A stretch of 64,000 nt of DNA from Lithobates sylvaticus (lineage: Eukaryota > Chordata > Amphibia > Anura > Ranidae), in the NCBI GenBank assembly GCA_028564925.1, contig CM053026.1, forward strand, positions 643,353,844 through 643,417,843, read 5' to 3'. The position numbers were made by a program, and so were the translations under genes. Positions 1 through 11,022 of this stretch are shown piece by piece. The stretch's first letter is position 1; every line of letters begins with the position of its first letter. The notes under the pieces are model-generated. The model searched no databases and was not told where the DNA came from. It worked only from the letters and a program-made list of their open reading frames with translations.

Positions 1-93
1 TAATTTATTATAATACATTTTAAATTTTTTGCAGGTAAAAAAAAATGCATTTATTTATTTTTGCCTGCAGAGTATGCATCGCTCTCTCTGTGA

Positions 94-1404
<1,311 letters not shown>

Positions 1405-1721
1405 ATTTCTTTGCAGGAAAGAAATTTGTACAATTCCTCCATCAACACAGTGCTGACAGGGGAATCCATCCTGCCAAGCAATTGTATTCTCTCGTTCGGG
1501 GGGGGGGGGGGGCGGGGGGGCAGGCAGGCAGGCAGGCAGGAGAAGATTATTGCTAAAGGCTATAGCAGCCGGTAGCGATAATTAGAAGAGAATTCGGCAG
1601 GCTGGTTGTACCCGAGTTGATCGATCAATCAACTTGGTACATTCGGCTGCCCATTCGAATCTCTTCCAGTCCCTGCTGAACCGGCCAGGATTAAAACAGT
1701 CTATGGCCTGCCTAAGACTAA
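1405..1721 (+). repeat. PalR dispersed palindromic repeat, copy 1
   Basis: Member of a repeat family seen three times here. Recognisable blocks in order: a segment around CCATCAACACAG, an imperfect hairpin GATTATTGCTAAAGGC / GCGATAATT, the block GGCAGGCTGGTTGTACCC, the palindrome GTTGATCGATCAAC, TTGGTACATTC, and a trailing block with CCTGCTGAACC. A run of G and a short GGCA array (about 1498-1540) interrupt this copy. The other copies are at 26605-26761 plus 38126-38300 (reverse) and 58395-58624 plus 59670-59740. Its transposon class is unknown to me. Confidence 0.75.
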
Positions 1722-2101
1722 AGCCCCATAAACACGATTAGAAAACCCTAAGAAAAATACTGATTTCCAACCGATCGTATGCTAATAGGATCATTAGTAC
1801 AGAACTTTTGAGAGCCGATCATGACAGTTCATCTGATATTATCTGATTGTACATGCATGAAAATTTTTTGTTGTACAATACCAGATCGGCCGATTTTCGT
1901 TCAATCGGAAGAGTTGTCGTTCAAAAATGCAATACAAATACATTACAACACATGACATCACTTCTCACCAATCACTAAAGTCTTATTCTTTCAAACGAGA
2001 ATTTTCGTAACTTTAGTAAACTCTTAATTTTTGATATGAGATTAGCATGCCAAAAAAACGGATGATCATTCGTCCGACAATCTCATCATGTGTATCAGGC
2101 A
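1722..2101. mobile_element. Degenerate Harbinger-like MITE
   Basis: The ends are loosely inverted: AGCCCCATAAACACGATTAG at the left against the complement of TGTGTATCAGGCA at the right. TAA stands on both sides (1719-1721 and 2102-2104), as expected for a Harbinger target duplication. The internal sequence contains further imperfect inverted pieces around CCGATCG. It has no coding potential. Both ends are diverged, so the assignment is moderate. Confidence 0.5.
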
Positions 2102-2143
2102 TAACTGTGGTTCCTGATATATGCATGAAATCTCTCAGCTAAT

Positions 2144-2390
2144 AAGAGCCCTTTCACATGAGCGGTCTGATTTGGTCCGCCTGTCGAGTTTTCATTTGTA
2201 CCCCATGCAGGGTCCCTCCATACGCCTCTATTAAGTTGTGGGTGTAAACGGACTTGGGACCGTTTACACCCACCTACCTCCAATACGATCCACCAAAAAC
2301 AAACAGAAGGGGATCTGATCCCCTCTGCTTGGGTGGACTGGATTGGAGGACAGTTGGGTATAAACAGACAGGTGGTTGTAAATCTCAGAC
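2144..2390. repeat. MITE-like fragment, family unknown
   Basis: Starts near GAGCCCTTTCACATGAGCGG, a kind of end common among frog MITEs, and contains an inverted pair around GGGTGTAAACGG and CCGTTTACACCC. I could not fix the right end or a target duplication. Confidence 0.35.
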
Positions 2391-2595
2391 TTAGTCTGCA
2401 GGCATATCCCTGTATTGGTAATATACTTGTGTAAACTGTTCCGGTTTGTATTTGGTTTATGTTTTGTGCTTTTTTATGGCTGCATGTGGTCCTGGAAGAT
2501 GATGATCCAAATCATCATGTACAAATTAATCATGGTTTTACTGCTTTTACATATTTCTATTTCCTCTGCAAAGTGCTGCTTTGATGATATATAAT

Positions 2596-2625
2596 GTGTG
2601 TGTGTGTGTGTGTATATATTATATA
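2596..2625. repeat. TG/TA microsatellite
   Basis: A short run of TG followed by TA dinucleotides. Confidence 0.9.
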
Positions 2626-2627
2626 AT

Positions 2628-2786
2628 TTGTACGTGCCCCGGCTATCTGATTGGCCGGTGCCACGATGACGTCACTCCTGTGCATGTGTGCAGGATACCT
2701 CAGGTCTGACACAAAGTTCCGGCAAGGTGTGCCGGACCTTCAGAGCGCCCTGGACAGGTAAGTAAAACGGCGTAACTCCACTTTAA
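2628..2786 (-). mobile_element. TTAA MITE, one-ended fragment
   Basis: The right end, read on the minus strand, begins TTAAAGTGGAGTTACGCCG. That matches the TTAAAG(T/C)GGAGTT ends of the elements at 55882-56479 and 56693-57273. The GC-rich interior (GTCCGGCACACC-type sequence) resembles the interior of the MITE at 44591-45038. No matching left end is present, so it looks truncated. Confidence 0.55.
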
Positions 2787-3076
2787 CTAATGGCTAAACA
2801 ATGGCAGTTGTGAACTGTCTGTATTCCCCCTGATGCTCAGCCAGCCATGCTTTATGGGAAAACGTAATCCAAAATAGTGACAATGGTTATCTAGCATTGT
2901 ATTATAGGAAAAACAATGTGTCACTGAATATTGAAGTGCAGCATTATTTTTCTTTGGTGTTTTGTGTGTTTTTAATGATCACAGCTTACTTCCTTCTATG
3001 CAAAGTAAAACCTAACTAGAGAGTTTATTCACTATCGCACAAATTCAGGCAATTTGCAGATAAAAAGATAGAGCAC

Positions 3077-3359
3077 TTAAAGGGGTTGTAAACCCTCGTG
3101 TTTTTCACCTTTAATGCATCCTATGCTTTAAGGTGAAAAAACACCTGGCAGTGACCGGCCCCCCATTTTACTTACCTGAGCCCCGTATTTCCCTCAGTGG
3201 AGACGCGCTCTCCCTCTCTCCTCGGGGTCCCGGCTCTTAATTGGATAGATTGATAGCAGCGTGGCCATTGGCTCCCTGCTGTCAATCAAATCCAGTGGCC
3301 TGAGTCCGGCATTCGTGTATATGGATGCAAATGCTGGACTCTGGAGCGCGCCTACAAAG

Positions 3360-3390
<31 letters not shown>

Positions 3391-3577
3391 AGGAGAGAGC
3401 TTCTCCTAGGGGGTTATCTGATGCGGAGAGAAGCCGCAAGAGCTGCTGGGGGACCCCAGAAGAGGACGATAAGGGCCACTCTGTGCAAAACGAGCTGCAT
3501 AGTGGAGGTAAGTAAGTAGTGGAGGTAAGTTTGTTATTTAAAAAAAATACAACGACAAGGGTTTACAACCCCTTTAA
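3077..3577. mobile_element. TTAA-bounded MITE (piggyBac type)
   Basis: The two ends are perfect inverted repeats over 20 bases, TTAAAGGGGTTGTAAACCCT and its complement, including the TTAA at 3077-3080 and 3574-3577. TTAA target sites with short inverted ends mark the piggyBac superfamily. The element is non-coding. A run of about 30 C lies at 3361-3390 and generates spurious proline-rich and glycine-rich frames. Confidence 0.85.
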
Positions 3578-4113
3578 CTTGGGCATAGGACTGCATATGG
3601 AATAGAATACCAGAATATGGCCATGCCCCACCTACACTTCTTATCCTTCACTTTGGGTCACCTTAGCCAGGTGGTTCCCAGCAGTCAATTACTAGGCCGC
3701 ACCATGGTGGGAGTCCATTTACTATAAAGCTACATCTAAATCGGCTAGTTTTTACTTAAAATTACCCTGGCTAATCTTGGGTCACTTCTACGAAAGTGTT
3801 AATGGATGAAAACATTGAATTTTTCTAAATGTGTGTGCTGCCCCAGAAATATAGCTGCACTGGGGCTGGACTAAGACTATATACAAAACGTAATAGTTTA
3901 AAATATTTTACAGCATTTCGGTTAATAATACCCTAGTTGCCCTGTTTATTGTGAATATTGAACAATGCTAGACTCTGTAAAATGTGTATCTGTCTATCTC
4001 ACATGTAATCCTAGGTATTATATATGGAGTGCCTTTTCTGAAGAGCTTGCATACTATGAATCTAATATACTTTTATTTTCAGAAAAAAAAAAAAAAAAAA
4101 ACTATTTTCCATC
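3578..4113 (+). other. 5' flank of the hAT-like gene
   Basis: No separate feature was recognised. The stretch ends with a pyrimidine-rich TTTTATTTTCAG at 4071-4082 followed by a run of A just before the start codon at 4114. This is a credible splice acceptor and suggests a 5' untranslated exon upstream. I found no convincing hAT terminal repeat here. Confidence 0.45.
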
Positions 4114-6720
4114 ATGTCATCCACGCAGTCCAGGAGTGGTGCTCAGAAACGTAAAAAGGCTAAGGAAGAGCAGATGAAAATTCAAAAACTGCCTAAAATA
4201 AGTCATTTCTTTTCCACCCCTAAAACTGTGGCTGAAACTTCTAGAGATAGCAGTGAGGAAACTGAAAAAAGTATTCAGGAAAGTGTAAATATCTCACAGA
4301 TCAGTCAGGCAACAGTCAGTGAAGAAACTTGCTCTATTGAATTTCCACTAGAAGATGACAGCAGTAATCCACTTGAAAGCTGTAGCACAATACAAGACCA
4401 ACCTCTTGGCACCACCCCAAATACTGATGAAGATTTAGATTTGGTGAGCAGTAGAGCATCTTCAGGTGGTGCTATTGATAGTAGCATTGTTGGTGAGCAA
4501 TATGTGACTGATAGGGGACATTACCCAGTCACAATAACAGATCCAAGTGTTAAAAGGTGTATATTAGCTCATGGCCCATGCAGACCTCCAGGACCTTTCC
4601 CCCGAGATAATGATGCTAAGAAAAGATGCTTTTCTGAAAGTTATTATGAGCGAGTCACCAAGACGGGGCTTAAACTACCTTTAATGTGGCTTTGTTACTC
4701 TCCAAAGCTTAATGCAGCGTACTGTGAACCATGCTGGTTGTTTGCAGACCGTAAAAAAGTAGGGTTTGAACCTGCATGGGCAAAAGGGATCCAGAAGTGG
4801 CAGAGGCTGTCTGCTAAAATTCAGATCCATGAGTCGTCACAAACTCACATGGAAGCATGTGTACTCTATGATCAGTGGAGGCGTAATAAAACAATTGACG
4901 AGGAAAATGAAAAACAAATTAGACGAGAAAAAAACTTTTGGAGGCAGGTCCTACAAAGAATTGTAAATGTAACATTAACAATGGCAATGGCTAATCTAGC
5001 CTTTCGTGGTCACAGGGAGCGCCTGGGAGAGGTTAACAATGGAAACTTTCTCTCCATCATAGAGCTACTTGCAGAATATGATCCAATTTTAAAGGAACTT
5101 CTCCAGTTACCCCAAGGCACATTTAAATATTTAAGCCCCAAAATACAAAATGAGATAATAGAAATTTTGTCCAAAAAAGTGCAAACTGAAATTGTTTCTG
5201 AAATAAAAAAAACACCATTTTATTCTATAATAATGGACACAACCCAGGACATATCCAAAGTAGATCAGATGAGTCAGATATTTCGATATGTGTCTGTGGA
5301 AAGAGATGGGAATCAACGAGCCTGCAGTATAACAATAAATGAGGCTTTCTTAGGGTTCCATCCCATTGCAGATCAGAGTGCAGCACAGATTGCTAGCAAT
5401 ATTGTTGCCTGCATAGAGAGCAAGGGCCTTGAAATTTCAAAGTGTCGTGGTCAGGGTTATGATGGTGCAGCAACAATGAGTGGTGTCTATTCTGGTGTGC
5501 AGGCTCGGATAGCAAAGATGGAAAAGAATGCCCTTTATGTTCATTGTGCAGCACACAATTTAAATCTCGTCATTCAGGATGCCGTTTCTGACATACCAGA
5601 GGTTTCTAGATTCTTTGATGTGGTGCAGAATTTATACACCTTCTTTGGGGAAAGCATACGTAGATGGGCCTTTCTCTCCTCATTCACATCTGAGTCCTCT
5701 GTCACACTGAAACGGCTTTGCCCTACACGGTGGTCTTCTAGACATGATTCCCTGCTTGCACTTCGTTTCCGTTATCTAGACATCATGCAAGCTTTGTCAA
5801 AAATTATCCTTCTTTCATCAAAACCAATAGAAAGAGATGACGCTGCAAATCTAAAAAAGAAAATTGAATCTTTTGAGTTTGTGCTTCTTGTCGCCCTGCA
5901 AACTAAAATTTTGAACCATGTAAATGCAATTTCAAAAGCCTTGCAATCAAAAGACATGGAACTGTCTGGGGCAGTGCAGCTCATTCAGAATGCTGTTACA
6001 GCCCTTTCCAGCTACAGGGATAATTTCGAGGAAGCCAAAGAAACTGCAGTAACACTTGCAGAAAAGTGGGGAATTGAAGCAAAGTTTTCAAATAAAAGAA
6101 TTAAAAAAGTAAAGCGCCACTTTGATGAGCTGTGTATTGATGAAAGGTTATCTGATCCAGAGGAACGCTTTAAAACAACAGTATTTTATAGATGTTTGGA
6201 TATGATTATAAACCAGCTGTCAGACCGATTTACAGGAATGAATGCAGTTTTTCATAGATTTGAGATAGTTCAGCCTGCCATTCTTGCTTCTCAATCTGAT
6301 GATAATCTGATTGCAGCAGCATCAAAATTGCATGAATTTTACGAAGAGGATTTATCAGCCGATTTTCCTGGGCAGCTTCTTTCATTCCGTTCAGCACTTC
6401 AAGAAGAGGTTCGCAGTTGCTCCACTGTAAAGGATCTTGCTCACCTACTACTTGTTGAAAACAGTGCACTGTCTTCTACTGTCCCAGATGTCTGCATAGC
6501 ATTACTGTTGTTCCTCACACTCCCAGTAACCGTAGCAACTGCAGAAAGGTCTTTTTCAAAATTAAAACTAATTAAAAGTTATTTGAGAAACACCATGTCT
6601 CAGCAAAGACTCACTGGACTTGCTTTGTTAAGCATAGAAAATGAGAGAGCTAGAAAACTCAACATCGAAAGCATTGTAGATGACTTTGCTGAAGCAAAAG
6701 CAAGGCGTCGTCATTTTTAA
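4114..6720 (+). CDS. hAT-type transposase-like protein (ZMYM1-like), 868 aa
   Basis: An uninterrupted frame encoding a protein of the hAT transposase fold, of the kind annotated in frogs as zinc finger MYM-type protein 1-like. In order: a Ser/Glu-rich N-terminus, a TTF-type zinc finger (about residues 149-215, with CEPCWLF at 204-210), a DUF4371 region (about 245-480), and the C-terminal hAT dimerisation block (about 790-850, with VTVATAERSFSKLKLIKS). Likely catalytic acids are D375 (IIMDTTQD), D450 (GYDGAATM) and E811 (ATAERSF). The chosen start follows a splice-acceptor-like site and gives the whole domain set. Family members cut and paste DNA or have been domesticated. No flanking 8-bp duplication or left terminal repeat was found, so whether this is a live transposon or a host-co-opted gene is open. 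A polyadenylation signal AATAAA lies near 7153. Confidence 0.9.
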   Translation: MSSTQSRSGAQKRKKAKEEQMKIQKLPKISHFFSTPKTVAETSRDSSEETEKSIQESVNISQISQATVSEETCSIEFPLEDDSSNPLESCSTIQDQPLGTTPNTDEDLDLVSSRASSGGAIDSSIVGEQYVTDRGHYPVTITDPSVKRCILAHGPCRPPGPFPRDNDAKKRCFSESYYERVTKTGLKLPLMWLCYSPKLNAAYCEPCWLFADRKKVGFEPAWAKGIQKWQRLSAKIQIHESSQTHMEACVLYDQWRRNKTIDEENEKQIRREKNFWRQVLQRIVNVTLTMAMANLAFRGHRERLGEVNNGNFLSIIELLAEYDPILKELLQLPQGTFKYLSPKIQNEIIEILSKKVQTEIVSEIKKTPFYSIIMDTTQDISKVDQMSQIFRYVSVERDGNQRACSITINEAFLGFHPIADQSAAQIASNIVACIESKGLEISKCRGQGYDGAATMSGVYSGVQARIAKMEKNALYVHCAAHNLNLVIQDAVSDIPEVSRFFDVVQNLYTFFGESIRRWAFLSSFTSESSVTLKRLCPTRWSSRHDSLLALRFRYLDIMQALSKIILLSSKPIERDDAANLKKKIESFEFVLLVALQTKILNHVNAISKALQSKDMELSGAVQLIQNAVTALSSYRDNFEEAKETAVTLAEKWGIEAKFSNKRIKKVKRHFDELCIDERLSDPEERFKTTVFYRCLDMIINQLSDRFTGMNAVFHRFEIVQPAILASQSDDNLIAAASKLHEFYEEDLSADFPGQLLSFRSALQEEVRSCSTVKDLAHLLLVENSALSSTVPDVCIALLLFLTLPVTVATAERSFSKLKLIKSYLRNTMSQQRLTGLALLSIENERARKLNIESIVDDFAEAKARRRHF

Positions 6721-6773
6721 TGACCGTAGTAAGTTTGCAGTTATATCTGTTCTGTTACAAGTTACACTAAACC

Positions 6774-7035
6774 AGCCTTTCTCAACCTTTTTACCCCAGA
6801 GGAATCCTTTAATAAATTTTTAGGTCATGGGGAACTCTTACTAAAACCTATCCATTAGGGGTCAATAGGAGGAATGAAGCCTACATTGGTGGTCAGTGGG
6901 AAGACTGTCTTTCTTAGAGTGGTGGTCAGACGCTAAATAGATCAAATTGCCCTGTATTAAAGCTTGAGCTCATGGAACCTCTAACAACCTCTGTAGGAAC
7001 TCTGGGGTTCCTCTGAACCTTTGTTGAGAATGGCT
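6774..7035. mobile_element. hAT-type MITE in the 3' region of the hAT-like gene
   Basis: The left end AGCCTTTCTCAACCTTTTTA and the complement of the right end, AGCCATTCTCAACAAAGGTT, form imperfect inverted repeats. This is the common vertebrate non-autonomous hAT pattern starting C-AGCCNTTCTCAAC. The flanks CACTAAAC and CCCTAAAG agree at six of eight positions, a weak trace of an 8-bp duplication. It sits between the stop codon at 6720 and the AATAAA near 7153, so it may be part of that gene's 3' UTR. Confidence 0.65.
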
Positions 7036-7238
7036 ACCCTAAAGACTTTTTCAGTTTTGTTACCAGTTACACTAACCTATTTTTATGGTTGAACCTTGCA
7101 TGCTTGGTTCCAAGTTAAACTAACCAGTTGAGTTGAATGCATGCTAGTTTCAATAAACCATGCTAATATATATATATATATATACACACGTTTCAATTTA
7201 TATGTCTTTCTTCACAGAAACAAAGTTAAATGTTGGAA

Positions 7239-7391
7239 GTTATTGTTGGCCCTGTTGTGGACCCTTTTTTGAAGAAGTTATTGTTGGCCCTGTTGTGGAC
7301 CCTTTTTTGAAGAAGTTATTGTTGGCCCTGTTGTGGACCCTTTTTTTGAAGAAGTTATTGTTGGCCCTGTTGTGGACCGTTTGTGAAGATT
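7239..7391. repeat. 38-bp tandem repeat, four copies
   Basis: Four nearly identical units of about 38 bp containing GTTATTGTTGGCCCTGTTGT followed by GGACCC and a T run. The high identity implies recent expansion. Confidence 0.95.
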
Positions 7392-7704
7392 TTTAGTAAG
7401 TTTGTGTGTCTATACATGTACAGTGTTTTTATATTTTCCAAATTAATCTCATTCAAAATTTTATATTTTATGTATTTATATAAATTGAAATGTGGATCTT
7501 TGTCTAATGGATGTATATATCGCCTTGATTTATGGTTGTTCTTCATGATATTTTGCAGTTCCATTATCATCATTGTGTCCTGTCATGTGACCATGTCCTA
7601 CCTATCCTGAAGCTTCCTCTTGACAGTTACGGTAAGTTAAAATCAGAAACGGAAATGTTTTACTTTGTTGTACAGTGGAAAAAAATATAGTATCAAAATC
7701 ATGC

Positions 7705-7782
7705 TTTTTTATTGGGGGGGGGGGGGGGGGCCCTTTCCTGATTTCTTGCACCGGGGCCCTGAGGTTTCTAGTTACGCCTCTG
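7705..7782. mobile_element. hAT-type right terminus
   Basis: The sequence ends GGTTTCTAGTTACGCCTCTG. Its complement CAGAGGCGTAACTAGAAACC is a typical hAT terminus (CAG..GGCGTAACTAG), and a G/C-rich tract lies just inside it. No matching left end was found upstream, so this is a fragment, or the partner end is too diverged to see by eye. Confidence 0.5.
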
Positions 7783-9366
7783 AGTATTATGTAAAATGTA
7801 ACCCGTTTTTACTTAAGAAAGAAATAATGTTAGTTAGTTCTTTGAATTCTGTAGTCTTTTTGTATCTCTCGTATTATGATAACAAATGAACCATTTTTAT
7901 GTAGTAGAACTGTCAGCTCAAACTCCAGAAAAAAGATTACTATTGCTGCAGAGCAAACAGATCAGGAAGCAGACACATTGCAAGCATTTGGGAATTAAAA
8001 GGAAACTCATGAATTTGTAAAAACAAGAAAAAGAATTATCACAGATACGAATTAACAAACATAAGGATAATGAGTAAAGCCTAGTGATTAGTAGACCAGA
8101 CAAGGATTTTTAAGGCAAAAATAATAAACAGATGTTATTGGCCTTCTGAAAAAAATATACTTTGATGATTTACTGTTTGCTTTTAGATTTTTTTCTCTTT
8201 GTAATTCTGGGGGGCAGTTCCCAGTTATAAAATAAAGTAGCCTTGCAGACACATTTGATTTTTTTAATTTGTGGTTGATTAAGTTAATTTTGTACATTAA
8301 GGGACACAGGATTTTGGTAATGGAATTGGCTATACTTCAGTCTTCAGGAGGAATTGGACACTGGCAAACAAAAAAAGTCATTGGCCAGCCAGGTATATTT
8401 CTTCCCACTCCCAGAATGCTTACGTTTTATATAAAAGCAATATTAGACATTGATAACAAACACAGAGGTGTGGGTACCGTGTCCCTACTGAACTCCAAGA
8501 AACAGATTTTACAGTAAGTACAAAAATCGAATTTTACTTTTTTCCTGTTTGGATGTTCTGCTGCAAACTGAACCCAGTGGTGTTTGGCTCATCCCTATTC
8601 CCTAATGTTGAGTTGACACTTGTTTGTAAATGTGAGTGTACTTATATTATTTTAATTAATAGCTTGTGCATTTTACGGATTCACGCTATGAGAGCCTTCT
8701 ATCCTTTTACTTGACCTACTGTATATGCCTGACAGGGACCTGGATGTGAGGACCCACTGAGAGGAGATCATCCTGGAAGCCAGCATCTTGGAGCCTACTA
8801 GTCCAAAGGGATCAGTAATAATGGCACCAGCCATTAACTCTGGTGAGCTAATTTAGTTTGAGCGGTGAAGGATCTCACTGGGTGTCACCTATATTGTTTG
8901 GAATACAGCACTTTCAAACAAGATTGATCCCTTTTTCTTTGAGTTTTTATGGGACTTTTTATTTTTCATCACTGAGGACTATGTATTATTTTTCACTTTA
9001 TGATCTTTTTTGAATATTTTTGAGTTATACTGTGTTGGTTTGCACTGCACTAGCACTTTATGTTTGCATATATTGCACCTAATAATATAAGTATCTTGCA
9101 CATTGCTTATATATTGTGTTAAATCCTTTTGCATTGCACTAGCACTTTATTTAGAATTTGCTTGCATATTTTTGTACTTCATGTTAGGAGGTAATTGCTA
9201 TAGTGTTGCATTTGTATATTTCGATAGTTGTAATATTATTCTAATAGCCACTATTTTTTGGATATGTTTTTCAACACAGATGGTTTCATAACACTATTAT
9301 TATTTTATGGGGTGACCCACAAAGGGATTAGTCTTTGGCCAGTGCTACTCTCCTTTTTTCTATGGT
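7783..9366. other. No recognised gene; AT-rich sequence
   Basis: No coding domain was recognised. From about 8700 to 9290 the sequence becomes AT-rich and repeats phrases such as GCACTGCACTAGCACTTTA two to three times, in the manner of a retroelement 3' region. I cannot name the family. Confidence 0.4.
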
Positions 9367-10301
9367 TTAACCACTTCAGCCCCAGAAGGATTTGCCCCCT
9401 TAATGACCAGGCCATTTTTTGTGATATGGCACTGCGTCGCTTTAACTGACAATTGCGTGCAATGTTGTACCCAAACAAATTTTTTTCCCACAAATAGAGC
9501 TTTCTTTTGCTGGTATTTGCTCATCTCTGCAGTTTATATTTTTGTGCTACAAAACAAAAAAAGAGCGACAATTTTGAAAAAAAAAAAAAACAATATTTTT
9601 TTACTTTTTGCTATAATAAATATCCAAAAAAAATAAAAAAAAAAAAAAGTTTAGGCCAAAATGTATTCTTCTACATATTTTTCATAAAAAAATTGCAATA
9701 AGCATATATTGATTGGTTTGCGCAAAAGTTATAGCGTCTACAAAATAGAGAATAGATTTAGGCATTTTTATTCTTTTTTTTTTTACTAGTAATGGCGGCG
9801 ATCTGCAGCAGGACAGATTTAGCAACGGACAGATCGGACAATTTTTTACACTTTTTTGGGACCACTGACATTTATACAGCGATCAGTGCTATAAAAATGC
9901 AATGATTACTGTATAAATGTCCCTGGGAGGGAAGGAGTTAACACTAGGGGGCGATCAAGGGGTTAGGTGTGTTTCCTAGGTGTGTTTAACTGTGTGGGGA
10001 TGGTCTGACTGGAGGAGGAGCCAGATCACTGTTTCTACTTAGTAGTAACACACAATCTGTCTCTCCTCCCCTGTCAGAACAGGGATTTGTGTGTTTACAT
10101 ACACAAATCCCCATTCTGGCTCTCGTGCCCACGATCATGGGTGGGCGGCGGCGATTGAACCCACCGGCCACGCGCATCCGGTCCCCCGCCGTGCAGCAGG
10201 CGTTATGGCTCTTAAATTAGCCCCCGTACATATATGTTGATTCGCGCAGGAGAGCCAACCTGCCGTCGTATAAGTAGGTGAGCCGGTCGGGAAGTGGTTA
10301 A
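9367..10301 (+). mobile_element. TTAA-bounded element, CCACTTC family
   Basis: Starts TTAACCACTTCAGCCCC and ends GGGAAGTGGTTAA, with TTAA at both limits (9367-9370 and 10298-10301). The 935-bp interior is non-coding: T-rich and A-rich runs, then GGCGGCGATC-type and GC-rich segments. I recognise it as a very abundant ranid repeat. A reverse, gap-truncated copy lies at 47177-47923, sharing TTACTAGTAATGGCGGCGAT and other blocks. TTAA targets and inverted ends point to mobilisation by a piggyBac transposase. Confidence 0.8.
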
Positions 10302-11022
10302 GACTGTTTTTGATAGTTTATCAAATTCAGAGCAGCAGCGGTTTACAGTTTTCTTTAACACTAGACAGTTTTAGGTTCCAGTCTCATATACTACCATTGG
10401 CACTGTTAAATTAACTTTTTTCCTAGTGCTAAAAATATGCACTGTCACTGTACTAATGACAATACCCAGGAAAGGGTTAAACATTTAGGGCGATCAAAGG
10501 GTTAGCTGTGTTCCTAACCACTGTTTTTGTGTTTACTTTCAGGTGCTTTTACTAAGGGATGTGCTGGATTTTATTCCCTTTGCAGGGAAACAAAATCCAG
10601 CACATTCCCACTGACAGGACGGAGCTCTGCATTGTTTACATAAGCAGAGCTCCATCCAGTGTGTCTCCTAGATGACCAGTGGGTGCCGGAGGTCATACAT
10701 TAGCCAGCACCCGCAGATCGGCTTCTGCTATGACTAATATATATATATACATGATTCTGCACAGAGCAGCCACCCTTTAGCAGTAAAGCGACTATTGGGT
10801 GGTCATCAACTGATTAAACCCATTACCAATAATGTATTAACCAGTTTGGCTCCAGAGCAATTTCTTTTTTTCTTTGTCATATACATGTAAAAACCAAATT
10901 TTTGGCAATAAAATTACATAAACCCCCAGAACATTATATATTTTCTGAAAGCAGAGGCCATGTAGCATAAAAAGCTGATAGTTGCAAATTTATTTTCCAT
11001 GTGATATTTGTGCATCTGTTTA
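10302..11022 (+). mobile_element. Fragments of related TTAA elements
   Basis: Pieces of the same broad family: GGGCGATCAAAGGGTTA-type sequence near 10480, then two strong hairpins (about 10561-10604 with arms GTGCTGGATTTT, and about 10622-10653 with arms GGAGCTCTGC), an end-like AACTGATTAAA near 10820, and a second start-like TTAACCAGTTTGGCTCC near 10839. Limits are uncertain. Confidence 0.5.
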
